A stretch of 26,604 nucleotides of DNA from Bacteroidales bacterium (GTDB lineage Bacteria; Bacteroidota; Bacteroidia; Bacteroidales; VadinHA17), in NCBI GenBank assembly GCA_016715075.1, contig JADKBK010000028.1:1-26604 (forward strand), given 5' to 3'. The notes beneath the pieces are model-generated. The model was not told the origin of the DNA. It made no database searches and was given only the letters and a program-made list of their open reading frames with translations. Made by a program: the position numbers and the translations under genes. Positions 25,812-26,604 of this stretch are shown piece by piece. Each line of letters begins with the position of its first letter. Position 1 is the stretch's first letter.

Positions 25812-26604
25812 GTTTTTCGGTTATTATTATACTCAACAATAAGATAAACCCTTGTGTGACGGGTATTTGGATACGTCATCATTCTGCGAGTTATCAGACC
25901 CAAACGGTTTAGACTCCGGATCCATCCCTTTGTTAACCCGTGAATATAAAGAAAGCGTTTAATACGGAAAATACAAACGTGATGGTCCCAGATGTTTGAC
26001 TTTATGGATCCTAGAAAATTGTATCCCTAAATTGATATTGTCAATTTTCCGGAAAATAAATCTTCAAAGGTAATAGCTATTTGTATGTCAACCGGAACAG
26101 TTTTATCAGTAGCTGCCTTATCAAAGACTTTAACAAAAGCGGAACTCAGCATATTATGTCGCAAGGTTGCACAGATTCTCGTTAATACGCGCTGGTAATT
26201 CAATATCTTATATCCAAAGGCTCCCCTCATGGTTACATTAAGATCCCATTTTGAATATTTCAGAGTATTATTCCAGCTGGCATAGTATTTTGGTAAGCCG
26301 TTACCCAATATTTTCTTATCCTCCTCAACCCTGACATCGGATGGATTACCGTCCTTATCTTCATAAATCCACTTACCATCATCAGTAATACCTGTAACCT
26401 TATATCCGTAAAAGTTACCAATTGGCTTACCCACTTCAATCCGGTGCGTATATGTTGAAATAGGAGAACCGGTATAGCCGGCATTGAACCATGGATTTGT
26501 TGTCTGGTAAAGGTCATTGGAGAGAGAAACAAGTTTATTTGTATTGGTAAGAAGGTTACCCCTATCAGACATGAAAATTTATTCTTTGTAGAGCCGTGGC
26601 GTTA
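25808..26604 (-). pseudogene. SusC-like TonB-dependent receptor, C-terminal part, frameshifted and cut by the window edge
   Basis: Only the last beta-strands of the barrel are present. One frame (26572-26027) reads NKLVSLSNDLYQTTNPWFNA, HRIEVGKPIGNFYGYKV, ILGNGLPKYYASWNNTLKYS, WDLNVTMRGAFGYKILNYQR and SSAFVKVFDKAATDKTVPV, highly typical of SusC C-termini. Breaks occur upstream at about 26575-26581, after NYQR at about 26175-26190, and at about 26035, after which GYNF-like text continues in another frame. Farther on, frames reading KGMDPE and YPNTR match the usual receptor ending, and the last frame appears to stop in a TGA overlapping the SusD ATG (ATGA). The boundary is approximate because the sequence is noisy. 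The protein would import oligosaccharide across the outer membrane with the SusD partner. Confidence 0.8.

Overview
The window is from the phylum Bacteroidota, probably a free-living or sediment-type glycan degrader in or near the Bacteroidales or Marinilabiliales. The evidence is SusC/SusD-type outer-membrane proteins at the right edge, many short lipoprotein signals (N-terminal Cys near residues 15-20), a VCBS/ASPIC protein next to SusD, weak or absent Shine-Dalgarno sequences, and GC-rich intergenic repeats. The order and family cannot be fixed from the sequence alone. No tRNA, rRNA, CRISPR array, transposase or regulator gene was seen.

The layout has three transcription blocks. Block 1 (minus, 8936 to 1) encodes a lipoprotein TIM-barrel hydrolase, a GH29-like lipoprotein, a GH20 beta-hexosaminidase, a GH32-like protein, a relic of another secreted protein, an MFS sugar porter and the N-terminal part of a GH123/DUF6067-like lipoprotein. 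Block 2 (plus, 9402 to 19049) diverges from block 1. It encodes a D-lyxose/D-mannose isomerase, a PfkB sugar kinase, a mannitol-1-phosphate 5-dehydrogenase-like enzyme, a DUF998 membrane protein, two different URO-D/MtaA-superfamily proteins, a second MFS sugar porter and a probable Tat substrate that joins a TIM barrel to an FGE-sulfatase-like domain. Block 3 (minus, 26604 to 19294) encodes a SusC C-terminus, SusD, a large VCBS/ASPIC protein and a GH172 (DUF2961) lipoprotein. Blocks 2 and 3 converge on an imperfect 40-bp inverted repeat at about 19171-19269.

Together the genes read as a polysaccharide-utilisation neighbourhood. Block 3 would bind and import glycan. The lipoprotein hydrolases of blocks 1 and 3 would cut it, with GH32 and GH172 hinting at fructose- or arabinofuranose-type linkages and GH20, GH29-like and GH123-like proteins at amino- or deoxy-sugar glycans. 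The two MFS porters would bring monosaccharide into the cytoplasm, where isomerase, kinase and polyol-phosphate dehydrogenase could link mannose, fructose, fructose-6-phosphate and mannitol-1-phosphate. The role of the paired URO-D-like proteins in a sugar operon is not explained by known pathways and is the most interesting open question here.

Sequence integrity is uneven. GH32 and GH20 each carry one frameshift in a homopolymer. From about 22.3 kb to the right end, lesions multiply: there is one in-frame stop and many frameshifts in VCBS, SusD and SusC, worst at about 25.0-26.0 kb. This may be consensus error at a poorly covered contig end or genuine decay. Reads would decide.
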